Assembly (NCBI GenBank): GCA_965652575.1
Contig: CBFGWQ010000031.1
Coordinates: forward strand, 1 to 26,188
Origin: Arenibacter sp965652575
Lineage (GTDB): Bacteria; Bacteroidota; Bacteroidia; Flavobacteriales; Flavobacteriaceae
DNA length: 26,188 bases
Direction of reading: 5' to 3'
Made by a program: the position numbers and the translations under genes. Below, in pieces: positions 14,310-21,484 of the stretch. Position 1 is the stretch's first letter; the number at the start of each line of letters is the position of its first letter. Below the pieces are notes generated by a model. It was not told where the DNA came from and did not search any database. It worked only from the letters and a program-made list of their open reading frames with translations.

Positions 14310-15374
14310 CTAATTTCTAGTTTCATAATCCAATAACACCCCTTCGGCAATCCATTTGGCAAGGGCTTGTCTGTTGTCCGGGTCCAGAATACGCTTTTGG
14401 TCCTTTTTGTTCTTAATATTCCCCACCTCTATATAGGCCATGGCAGGCAAGGTGTTCTTGACCAAATACAATCCGCTACGATCGGCAAAAGTCCCCTCAT
14501 AAATCCTGTTAGGTTGATATTGTCTGTATTTGTTCAAAAAAGTCTCGTGGATACTTTCTGCCAGGCGTTTGCCATTTTTACTCTTCTCATGATGGTAAAA
14601 AAACACATCAATATTCTGCCCCCTGCTACGGCTATCTACATGTGTCACTAGTAGCCGCTGATATTTACCCGTATTCTCCAAATAGAGTTTGTTCACCACA
14701 TCAACGCGTTGCTTTAATCGCATCAATTGGTTTAAAGGGATATCCTCATTGGGATAGGCCACCTCGTCCCTGTCTATTTCCAGTACGCGCTGATCCCTTA
14801 TACCATCATTGGAATCCCTGATTATAATATAGGTCTTGGCCCCATGGGATATAAGCTCCTTGGCCAATCTCAAGGTAATGTCGTAGGCATACTCGTCCTC
14901 CGCTATAATTTTGCCCTCATATTTTTCAATAGCTCCGGGATCCGGTCCACCATGACCCGATATTAGATAATAAATGGCCCCCTGCAACTTATTACTTTTT
15001 ATTTCCGTGGAAGCGTAGTCCTTACCAAAAATATCATCGATAAGGATATTGGATACTTCCTTAATTTCCGAAGCCTTTTTTATGGCGGACTCCTCTATAG
15101 GAACCGTATCTACGGGTACAGGGGGAATAATATACTCCCTTCCCTCATAAAGATGTATGCTATCCCGTAAATTATCCTGGTTAAGATCCACAAAATGCCC
15201 GTAATGCTTAACAGGGTTCATTCCCTGCTTTCTAAGTATGGAATAAATACCATCCCCCCTTTCCGCAATTACCGTTTTAACCGACGTTTGGGAAATTAAA
15301 GGGAGCCCTATTAAACCCATCATCAGGGATAAAATAAAAGTTGTTTTGGCAGACACACTATATATTTTGTACAA
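14310..15374 (-). CDS. N-acetylmuramoyl-L-alanine amidase (Amidase_3), exported
   Basis: Up to 354 residues. It is predicted to cut the amide bond between MurNAc and the stem peptide of peptidoglycan in the periplasm. A signal peptide covers ~8-28. Residues ~35-85 (VIAERGDGIYSILRKQGM ... LYEGREYIIP) look like a LysM-type cell-wall-binding module. The catalytic domain starts at ~130: YYLISGHGGPDPGAI (first Zn ligand H141), EDEYAYDITLRLAKEL (Glu), LLVTHVDSRSRGQN (His) and AMAYIEVGNIKNKKDQ (catalytic Glu). The start is uncertain: TTG at 15374 or GTG at 15356, both leaving the signal peptide intact. It is convergent with the glycosyltransferase (11-bp gap) and lies 135 bp downstream of the GH113-like gene. 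Confidence 0.88.
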   Translation of the reverse strand: MYKIYSVSAKTTFILSLMMGLIGLPLISQTSVKTVIAERGDGIYSILRKQGMNPVKHYGHFVDLNQDNLRDSIHLYEGREYIIPPVPVDTVPIEESAIKKASEIKEVSNILIDDIFGKDYASTEIKSNKLQGAIYYLISGHGGPDPGAIEKYEGKIIAEDEYAYDITLRLAKELISHGAKTYIIIRDSNDGIRDQRVLEIDRDEVAYPNEDIPLNQLMRLKQRVDVVNKLYLENTGKYQRLLVTHVDSRSRGQNIDVFFYHHEKSKNGKRLAESIHETFLNKYRQYQPNRIYEGTFADRSGLYLVKNTLPAMAYIEVGNIKNKKDQKRILDPDNRQALAKWIAEGVLLDYETRN

Positions 15375-15453
15375 ATATTATCAAAAATCCTGCCCAATTC
15401 CAAAAACAATCCATAGAACCCATCCTGACTTTTTGTTTTCAACCGAAAAGTTC

Positions 15454-15471
15454 CTATGCCACAAGGCATAG
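15454..15471 (-). terminator. Hairpin downstream of the GH113-like gene
   Basis: Perfect 7-bp stem CTATGCC / GGCATAG with a 4-nt loop. Read on the minus strand it is followed by GAACTTTTC. It lies 39-56 nt past the GH113-like stop and before the amidase start, fitting a terminator or attenuator between the two. The flanking GTTCC/GGAAC could extend it. Confidence 0.4.
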
Positions 15472-15509
15472 TATTCATAAGGAACCTTATGACAATTGTA
15501 AAAGGGATC

Positions 15510-16514
15510 CTAATGCTTCTTATAATAATTCTTGATTACCTCCTGTGCCGGTTTATTTTGGGGTGTAAACCGATTGTCATTTATTCCTCCTGCCCTTTCA
15601 TGATCCATAAACCACTTCCAAACAAATCCGCCTGCAAACCAATCTTCTTTCCAAAATTCTTCAAAAATGGCCTTGGTAGCGTTGCTTTGGGCCTCAAGAT
15701 TTACTTCGTCCTGACTATTATGGTCTACCAACCAAGGTTTCTTGGCTGTATAATTGTTGCTCCTATATCCGTATTCAGTAAAGATAATGGGCCTATTCTT
15801 TTCCAAGGACAAGGATCTTATTTTCTCTTTATGTGGTTGCCACCCCTTTCTTAACTGTTCCACGCTGGGGGTTTTCTCATCGCTCAGCGGAAAGTAGGCA
15901 TCTATCCCAATAAAATCCAAATCCTCCCAAAAAGGGACTCTTCCGTATTCGTCCCAATTGGCCGCATAGGTAAGTTTTCCTTTATAAACACTCTTGATTT
16001 TTTTAATAAGTTGGGTCCAATACTCCGGTCTGTGGCTTACAAACTGCTCCAACTCGGTCCCGATACAAAATGCGTCGGCATTTGTTTCCTGCGCTAGAGA
16101 GGCATATGCCATTATGAATTTCCGATAAGACTCCTCCAAAGCCCGCCAGTTTTCTTCGGAATCCATTTTTAAATTACCGGTAAATGCCCCTCTGGAAATC
16201 CAAATCTGGGGTTTCAACATCACTTTTAATCCATTTCGGTGCAGAATGTCTATGTATTGCCTGGCCCCGGTCCTTGTTTCCCCGAACCATTGTCTTGAGG
16301 TATCGAAAACTATTTCCGGCGAGTCTGCATCCCTAATAAATCCAAAGGGCATAACCGCCGCACATTTGGCATTTACATTCCTAACGGCATCCACATGCTC
16401 TTGGACCACCTTGTCCCTAGAGGCTACAAAGCTAACTCCATTGAGTTTCTCCATTGCCCGTCCACTGCACCCAAGTTGCAATAGCCATAAGATGAGCAGT
16501 CCCAATTTTTGCAT
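15510..16514 (-). CDS. GH113-like (beta-mannanase family) TIM-barrel lipoprotein
   Basis: 334 residues. The lipoprotein signal MQKLGLLILWLLQLGCSG has its lipobox Cys at 16. The rest is one TIM barrel: GVSFVASRD (26-34), AVMPFGFI (53-60), GLKVMLKPQIWISRGAFTG (95-113), DAFCIGTELEQFV (147-159, candidate acid/base E154), LTYAANWDEYG (181-191), FIGIDAYFPL (201-210) and RPIIFTEYGYRS (241-252, candidate nucleophile E247). The pattern fits glycoside hydrolase family 113, whose characterised members cut beta-mannan, although many Bacteroidota homologues are uncharacterised. Length suits a single domain. Neighbours give no polysaccharide locus (no SusC/SusD), so the substrate is open. Confidence 0.82.
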   Translation of the reverse strand: MQKLGLLILWLLQLGCSGRAMEKLNGVSFVASRDKVVQEHVDAVRNVNAKCAAVMPFGFIRDADSPEIVFDTSRQWFGETRTGARQYIDILHRNGLKVMLKPQIWISRGAFTGNLKMDSEENWRALEESYRKFIMAYASLAQETNADAFCIGTELEQFVSHRPEYWTQLIKKIKSVYKGKLTYAANWDEYGRVPFWEDLDFIGIDAYFPLSDEKTPSVEQLRKGWQPHKEKIRSLSLEKNRPIIFTEYGYRSNNYTAKKPWLVDHNSQDEVNLEAQSNATKAIFEEFWKEDWFAGGFVWKWFMDHERAGGINDNRFTPQNKPAQEVIKNYYKKH

Positions 16515-16684
16515 TTGCAGAAGATTATAGCCCTAATTTACTTCTTTTCCCGTTCATTCAAAAAATTGACCGATTATCCCGTATCCGTATTGTACACCAA
16601 CTTTAAAATTGATGCTCCCATCATAATTACGGATAACATTAAACAAGAAACCACCACTTCCTAAGAAACGAATTTAGATTTCAT

Positions 16685-16692
16685 TAGCTTTG
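16685..16692 (+). promoter_or_regulatory. -7 promoter element of trmB
   Basis: TAGCTTTG is an exact TAnnTTTG match 25 nt before the GTG at 16718. This suits a short leader and supports that start. No convincing -33 element. Confidence 0.4.
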
Positions 16693-16717
16693 CCAAAAAT
16701 TAAATTATAGATCAACA

Positions 16718-17389
16718 GTGGGAAGTAAGAACAAGCTGAAACGGTTCAAGGAGAATGAAACCTTTAAAAATGTAATTCAACCCACTAGGGAAGAAATTAC
16801 AAAAGCTTCGTTTTCCCTAAAAGGAAAGTGGAACGAATTTTTCGGTAACAACAACCCATTGGTTTTGGAACTGGGCTGTGGCAAAGGCGAATATACCATT
16901 GGTATGGCCCGGCAAAATCATAATAAGAACTTCATTGGAATAGATATCAAGGGAGCCCGCTTTTGGCGGGGTGCCAAAACGGCCATTGAAGAGAAAATAA
17001 CCAATGCCGCCTTTTTAAGGACCCAGATAGAATTGATTGACGGACTTTTTGCTCCCGGTGAAGTTTCTGAAATCTGGATCACCTTTCCAGACCCCCAAAT
17101 AAAATATAAACGTACCAAGCATAGACTTACCAACGAGGTTTTTTTGGAAAAGTATACATCGATCCTAAAGGAAAATGGTACAATTAATCTAAAGACCGAT
17201 AGCGAATTTATGCATGGCTATACCTTGGGCCTATTACACGGTAAAGGTTATGAAGTGCTCTATGCCAATCACGACATCTACAAAAACGAAGGTAGCCCCA
17301 AAGAAGTATTGGAGATACAAACTTTCTATGAAAAACAGTATCTTGAAAAAGGAAAACCGATCACCTATATCAAATTTAGAATAAGGTAA
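16718..17389 (+). CDS. trmB: tRNA (guanine(46)-N7)-methyltransferase
   Basis: 223 residues; methylates G46 in the variable loop of tRNA using SAM. LVLELGCGKGEYTIGMARQN (48-67) is SAM motif I, FIGIDIKGARFWRGAKTA follows, and ITFPDPQIKYKRTKHRL carries the TrmB-specific PDP(W/Q)xKxRHxKRR-like signature with the catalytic Asp. The start is GTG at 16718, the first possible start giving the conserved basic N-terminus, just after a -7 element. The LysE-type gene begins 3 nt after its stop, so the two are co-transcribed. Confidence 0.95.
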   Translation: MGSKNKLKRFKENETFKNVIQPTREEITKASFSLKGKWNEFFGNNNPLVLELGCGKGEYTIGMARQNHNKNFIGIDIKGARFWRGAKTAIEEKITNAAFLRTQIELIDGLFAPGEVSEIWITFPDPQIKYKRTKHRLTNEVFLEKYTSILKENGTINLKTDSEFMHGYTLGLLHGKGYEVLYANHDIYKNEGSPKEVLEIQTFYEKQYLEKGKPITYIKFRIR

Positions 17390-17392
17390 ACC

Positions 17393-18022
17393 ATGGAGCA
17401 TTTACTTACCCTTTTCTTTGCAACCTTTTCAGCTGCATTCATGGCCACGGTCCCACCGGGCCTATTAAATATGAACGCCGCCAAGATAAGTGTGGAAAAG
17501 GGCAAGGCCAATGGTATTATTTTTAGTCTAGGAGTATCTACCATGATCATTGCCCAGGCCTATATTTCTGTACTAATTTCCAAATTTCTATTCAAAAACC
17601 CGGAAATCATAGACCTGCTCTTAAAAATAGCCCTTATCGTCTTTGCCTTTTTTGCCGTCTACTTCTTTGTCAAGGCCAAGAAAAAAAAATTGAACAGACC
17701 CAAAATAGTCAAGGTAAGCAAGAAAAATAGTTTCTTTAAAGGCATATTATTGGCGGCGGTAAATTTATTGACCATCCCTTACTATAGTGGCTTAAATGCC
17801 ATGTGGAACGCTTCCGGATGGATACAATTCCAATTCCGCGACATAGCCACGTTTATTCTTGCTGCCGGATGTGGCACTTTCACGGTACTCTATCTATACA
17901 CTGTCTATTTTACCAAATTGGAAACCAAGAACAATGGGTTTTCAAAAAATTCCAATTATATTTTAAGTGCCCTAATGTTGCTATTATTGGTAATTACCCT
18001 GATTCGTATTTTCTATACCTGA
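17393..18022 (+). CDS. LysE family amino-acid exporter-like membrane protein
   Basis: 209 residues with about six membrane helices. The N-terminus FSAAFMATVPPGLLNMNAAK (11-30) corresponds to the conserved P-G-(P/L) motif of LysE/RhtB exporters. GIIFSLGVSTMIIAQAYISV and GILLAAVNLLTIPYYSGLNA follow the same family layout, separated by a basic cytoplasmic loop (KAKKKKLNRPK). Members export amino acids or related small molecules; the substrate cannot be read here. It sits 3 nt after trmB, and its TGA overlaps the next ATG (TGATG), so translation of the next gene is likely coupled. Confidence 0.85.
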   Translation: MEHLLTLFFATFSAAFMATVPPGLLNMNAAKISVEKGKANGIIFSLGVSTMIIAQAYISVLISKFLFKNPEIIDLLLKIALIVFAFFAVYFFVKAKKKKLNRPKIVKVSKKNSFFKGILLAAVNLLTIPYYSGLNAMWNASGWIQFQFRDIATFILAAGCGTFTVLYLYTVYFTKLETKNNGFSKNSNYILSALMLLLLVITLIRIFYT

Positions 18023-18366
18023 TGAAGCCCGAAAACGAGAACTTCTTTGAAAAAGTATATGCAGTAGCCAGACAAATACCATATGGGCGGGTTACCTCCT
18101 ATGGTGCCATTGCCAAATATTTAGGCACCGCCAGAAGTGCCAGAATGGTAGGATGGGCCATGAACGGCGCCCATAAAATTGGGGATATCCCCGCGCATAG
18201 GGTAGTTAACAGAAAAGGGCTGTTAACTGGAAAACATCATTTTGAAGGCACTAATTTAATGCAACAACTATTGGAAAATGAAGGAATAAAAGTGGTCGAT
18301 AACCAGATCGTGGACTTTGAAAATCACTTTTGGGACCCTTGGCGGGAATTGGAGCAATTTTCCTGA
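18022..18366 (+). CDS. Alkyltransferase-like protein (MGMT fold, acceptor Cys replaced by Ala)
   Basis: 114 residues. It has the DNA-binding half of O6-alkylguanine-DNA alkyltransferases: VARQIPYGRVTSYGAIAKYL (15-34, with the nucleotide-flipping Tyr region), GTARSARMVGWAMNGAH (35-51, Arg finger R41) and DIPAHRVVNRKGLLTG (55-70). The acceptor motif is PAHRV instead of PCHRV, so A58 takes the place of the alkyl-accepting Cys. Alkyltransferase-like (ATL) proteins bind O6-alkylguanine and hand the lesion to nucleotide excision repair rather than repairing it directly. The length agrees with ATLs. The start ATG overlaps the LysE stop; an upstream frame that runs from 17803 is only a read-through of LysE sequence. 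Confidence 0.9.
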   Translation: MKPENENFFEKVYAVARQIPYGRVTSYGAIAKYLGTARSARMVGWAMNGAHKIGDIPAHRVVNRKGLLTGKHHFEGTNLMQQLLENEGIKVVDNQIVDFENHFWDPWRELEQFS

Positions 18367-18469
18367 TTACAAGTGCCGATAATTTTAGATAAACCTCAAC
18401 ATATAGAGGATACCTATTACCATATTTTACTTTTCAATTACCTTCCTTCCTAATCTCGCTCCTAAGCCC

Positions 18470-18477
18470 TATCTTTG
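18470..18477 (+). promoter_or_regulatory. -7 promoter element of the Fe-S operon
   Basis: TATCTTTG is an exact TAnnTTTG match 46 nt before the mrp start, in the 157-bp gap after the ATL gene. No clear -33 element. Confidence 0.42.
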
Positions 18478-18523
18478 TAATTTAGAATCAGTTTTAATAA
18501 TGACCGGATAAGAATGGTTTAGG

Positions 18524-19666
18524 ATGAAATTAGACAAGAAAGACATACTTAAGGCCCTTGAAAACATCACTGTTCCCGGAGAGGGACAAAATATGGTGGA
18601 GAGTGGTGCTATTAAAAATATTATGGTTTTTGGCGACGAGGTAGTTGTTGATATTACCATTTCCAATCCTAGTTTACAGGCGCGAAAAAAAACGGAAGTC
18701 GAAATTTTGAAGGTAATACACGACAAGGTGTACAACAAGGCCAAGATTACCGTTAACGTAAAAGTGAATGCCCCGGCAGCCAAGCCCAAAGTTAATGAGA
18801 TAAAGGGAAAACCCATTCCTGGAATTAAAAATATTATTGCGGTCGCTTCCGGAAAAGGCGGGGTAGGAAAATCCACGGTCACGGCAAATTTAGCCGTCAC
18901 CTTAGCTAAAATGGGATTCAAAGTTGGCCTATTGGACGCAGACATTTATGGTCCTTCCATGCCCATCATGTTCGATGTTGCCCAAGAAAAACCCTTGGCA
19001 ACCAATGTTGAAGGAAAATCCAAAATGAAGCCCATAGAAAGTTATAGTGTAAAACTCCTTTCCATAGGCTTTTTCACCCAGCCCAATCAGGCGGTAATCT
19101 GGAGAGGTCCCATGGCAGCCAAAGCGCTCAATCAAATGATCTTTGATGCCCATTGGGGAGAGTTGGATTTTATGCTTCTGGATCTTCCTCCGGGCACCGG
19201 GGATATACATTTGAGCATTATGCAATCCTTACCAATAACAGGTGCAGTGGTAGTAAGTACCCCCCAGGAGGTGGCCTTGGCAGATGCCCGTAAAGGTGTG
19301 GCCATGTTCCAACAAGATTCCATAAACGTACCTGTATTGGGAATAGTAGAAAATATGGCGTATTTTACACCGGAGGAATTCCCCGACAATAAATATTATA
19401 TTTTTGGAAAAGAAGGTGCCAAACATTTGTCAGAGGATTTAAATGTTCCTTTTTTGGGGGAGATCCCTTTGGTACAAAGCATTAGGGAAGCGGGTGATGT
19501 AGGAAGGCCTGCGGCACTTCAAACGGCAACGGCCATTGAAGCCGCTTTTGAGGAAATTACGAAAAATGTAGTTCGGGAAGTGGTGGATAGAAACAAAAGC
19601 TTACCTCCAACGGAGGCTATTAAAATAACTACAATGGCAGGTTGTTCAGCTGTTAAAAAGAAGTAA
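18524..19666 (+). CDS. Mrp/ApbC/NBP35-type P-loop ATPase, iron-sulfur carrier
   Basis: 380 residues. The N-terminal ~85 residues are a MIP18/DUF59 domain (ILKALENITVPGEGQNMVES). The ATPase follows: IIAVASGKGGVGKSTVTANL (104-123, deviant Walker A of the ParA/MinD group), VGLLDADIYGPSMPIMF (switch I), FMLLDLPPGTGDIHLSIMQS (Walker B/switch II). Family members hold and pass on a 4Fe-4S cluster in the cytosol. Oddity: the usual C-terminal CxxC is absent (GIVENMAYFTPEEFPDNKYY where many homologues have Cys pairs). The only Cys is C374 in MAGCSAV, near the end. It is followed 2 nt later by a NifU-type gene, consistent with an Fe-S role. Confidence 0.92.
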   Translation: MKLDKKDILKALENITVPGEGQNMVESGAIKNIMVFGDEVVVDITISNPSLQARKKTEVEILKVIHDKVYNKAKITVNVKVNAPAAKPKVNEIKGKPIPGIKNIIAVASGKGGVGKSTVTANLAVTLAKMGFKVGLLDADIYGPSMPIMFDVAQEKPLATNVEGKSKMKPIESYSVKLLSIGFFTQPNQAVIWRGPMAAKALNQMIFDAHWGELDFMLLDLPPGTGDIHLSIMQSLPITGAVVVSTPQEVALADARKGVAMFQQDSINVPVLGIVENMAYFTPEEFPDNKYYIFGKEGAKHLSEDLNVPFLGEIPLVQSIREAGDVGRPAALQTATAIEAAFEEITKNVVREVVDRNKSLPPTEAIKITTMAGCSAVKKK

Positions 19667-19668
19667 TT

Positions 19669-19911
19669 ATGACATCTATTGAACTTAAAAATAACGTTGA
19701 AAAGGCGTTGGAGGAAATCCGACCTTTTTTGCAAAGTGATGGAGGGGATATTTCCCTAATTTCCATAGACAACGATAATTCGGTCAAGGTAAAATTGGAA
19801 GGGGCCTGTATAGGCTGTTCGGTAAACCAGATGACCCTAAAGAGCGGCGTGGAAATGACCATAAAAAAATATGCCCCACAGATACAGGAGGTCATCAACG
19901 TGGTCGAATAG
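19669..19911 (+). CDS. NifU C-terminal domain (Nfu) iron-sulfur carrier protein
   Basis: 80 residues, a bare Nfu domain. IRPFLQSDGGDISLISID (17-34) and VKLEGACIGCSVNQMTLKSG (41-60) are the family's two conserved stretches; C47 and C50 form the CxxC that binds a cluster shared across a dimer. Nfu proteins deliver 4Fe-4S clusters to apo-enzymes. The start ATG comes 2 nt after the mrp stop, so both are made from one message. Confidence 0.94.
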   Translation: MTSIELKNNVEKALEEIRPFLQSDGGDISLISIDNDNSVKVKLEGACIGCSVNQMTLKSGVEMTIKKYAPQIQEVINVVE

Positions 19912-19946
19912 GCTTACTTTTATTAAACAATTTTTAATCCCTTTTT

Positions 19947-19960
19947 TAGCTATATAGCTA
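19947..19960. promoter_or_regulatory. Perfect 14-bp palindrome upstream of the ferredoxin reductase gene
   Basis: TAGCTATATAGCTA is its own reverse complement and lies 18 nt before the reductase ATG, in the 67-bp gap after nfu. Its size and place suit an operator for a dimeric regulator, but no regulator can be named. Confidence 0.3.
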
Positions 19961-19978
19961 TTTTAAGTTCATTTTTCC

Positions 19979-21037
19979 ATGATTAAAACAGATATTCTGA
20001 TTATAGGTGCAGGCCCAACCGGACTTTTTGCGGTTTTTGAGGCCGGCCTATTACAGCTTAAATGCCATTTAATAGACGCCTTGCCCCAGGCAGGCGGACA
20101 ATGTTCCGAAATTTACCCTAAGAAGCCCATTTACGATATTCCGGGATTCCCGGAAATTTTGGCAGGTGACCTGGTCAACAACCTTATGGAACAGATAAAA
20201 GCGTTCCAACCAGGGTTTACTTTGGGAGAGCGGGCCAATACCATTGAAAAGTTGGAAGATGGCACTTTTTTGGTAACGACCAACAAGGGTACCAGACATA
20301 ATGCCCCGATCGTGGCCATTGCCGGCGGTCTTGGCAGTTTTGAACCCAGAAAGCCCCTGATAGATAGAATAAAGGATTATGAAGACAAGGGCGTTGCCTA
20401 TTTTATAAAGGATCCGGAAGTATATCGCAATAAAAAAGTCCTGATTGCAGGGGGGGGCGATTCTGCCCTGGACTGGAGTATCTTTTTAGCCGATGTTGCC
20501 TCGGAAGTAACTTTGGTACATAGAAGGAATGAGTTTAGGGGTGCATTGGATTCTGTCGAAAAAGTACAATCCTTAAAAAATCTGGGAAAAATAAACCTTA
20601 TTACCCCCGCAGAAGTCGTGGGGCTAAAAGGATCCGGAAAATTAGAGGCCGTGGTAATCAACAAAACCGGTGATGAGGAAGAAGAAATTACCAAGGAAAT
20701 AGATCATTTTATCCCTTTGTTCGGGCTTTCGCCCAAATTGGGACCTATTGCGGATTGGGGACTGGAAATTGAAAAGAATGCCATAAAAGTGGATACTTTC
20801 GATTATCAGACCAACATTCCGGGCATATATGCCATTGGGGACGTAAATACGTACCCCGGAAAACTGAAATTGATCCTTTGCGGTTTCCATGAGGCGACCC
20901 TAATGTGCCAAAGCGCCTACCAACGTATTTTCCCGGACAAAAAATATGTTATGAAGTATACTACTGTAGGCGGTGTATCCGGCTTTGACGGAAGCAAGAA
21001 AGAGGCTCCCAAGGCAGTAGTAAAATCCATTGATTAA
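19979..21037 (+). CDS. Type-2 ferredoxin--NADP reductase (thioredoxin-reductase-like flavoprotein)
   Basis: 352 residues. An FAD-binding Rossmann motif ILIIGAGPTGLFAVFEAGLL (6-25) is followed by HLIDALPQAGGQCSEIYPKK (30-49) and the NAD(P)-binding site VLIAGGGDSALDWSIFLADV (154-173) with HRRNEFRGA. GIYAIGDVNTYPG is the second FAD segment. There is no CxxC redox pair, which separates it from thioredoxin reductases and fits the homodimeric type-2 FNR group. It passes electrons between NADPH and ferredoxin. The adrenodoxin-like ferredoxin encoded 71 bp downstream is the obvious partner. Confidence 0.92.
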   Translation: MIKTDILIIGAGPTGLFAVFEAGLLQLKCHLIDALPQAGGQCSEIYPKKPIYDIPGFPEILAGDLVNNLMEQIKAFQPGFTLGERANTIEKLEDGTFLVTTNKGTRHNAPIVAIAGGLGSFEPRKPLIDRIKDYEDKGVAYFIKDPEVYRNKKVLIAGGGDSALDWSIFLADVASEVTLVHRRNEFRGALDSVEKVQSLKNLGKINLITPAEVVGLKGSGKLEAVVINKTGDEEEEITKEIDHFIPLFGLSPKLGPIADWGLEIEKNAIKVDTFDYQTNIPGIYAIGDVNTYPGKLKLILCGFHEATLMCQSAYQRIFPDKKYVMKYTTVGGVSGFDGSKKEAPKAVVKSID

Positions 21038-21108
21038 AAAAAACAACTAATTCCTAAAGTAAATCCCTTAAATTTACTGGCTATTGGCAAAAAAAGAATA
21101 TTTCCGGC

Positions 21109-21438
21109 ATGAGCGATGTTAAAATAAAAATTAAGGACAGGGATGGGGTTGTTCACGAGGTAGACGCACCCACGGATATGAATATGAACCTTATGGAGAT
21201 AGTTCGTTCCTACGAACTTGCCCCCGAGGGTACCATAGGGATATGTGGCGGCATGGCCATGTGCGCTTCCTGCCAATGCTATATAGAATCCGGCCATCAA
21301 TTACCGGAGATGTCGGATGATGAGGATGCCATGCTGGCAGAAGCTTTTAATGTAAAGGACAACAGCCGCCTGGGTTGCCAAATCCATATCACAGAAGATT
21401 TGGAAGGCCTGGAAGTGGAGTTGGCCCCAGAGAGTTAG
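21109..21438 (+). CDS. 2Fe-2S ferredoxin (adrenodoxin/ISC type)
   Basis: 109 residues. Cluster ligands are C46, C52, C55 and C90 (GICGGMAMCASCQCYIESG, then RLGCQIHIT), spacing C-x5-C-x2-C-x34-C, as in vertebrate-type ferredoxins used in Fe-S cluster assembly and hydroxylase systems. The C-terminal acidic residues suit docking to a reductase. It is the last gene of the Mrp–Nfu–FNR–ferredoxin run, and the reductase just upstream is its likely electron donor. Convergent with the GH9 gene after 46 bp. Confidence 0.94.
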   Translation: MSDVKIKIKDRDGVVHEVDAPTDMNMNLMEIVRSYELAPEGTIGICGGMAMCASCQCYIESGHQLPEMSDDEDAMLAEAFNVKDNSRLGCQIHITEDLEGLEVELAPES

Positions 21439-21484
21439 AAGGCAATCCCCAGTATTTTTATGGCCTATTTCCCTAAACCGAGAA

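Noticed and set aside
17803..18021. N-terminal extension of the alkyltransferase-like protein
   Set aside because: The extension lies entirely inside the LysE-type gene in another frame and reads as unlike any MGMT N-terminus; the ATG at 18022 overlaps the LysE stop and gives the usual ATL length.
21058..21078. Hairpin AGTAAAT / ATTTACT between the reductase and ferredoxin genes as a terminator
   Set aside because: A 7-bp A/T-rich stem with a 7-nt loop and no T run is too weak; the ferredoxin is likely read from the same message or a nearby promoter.
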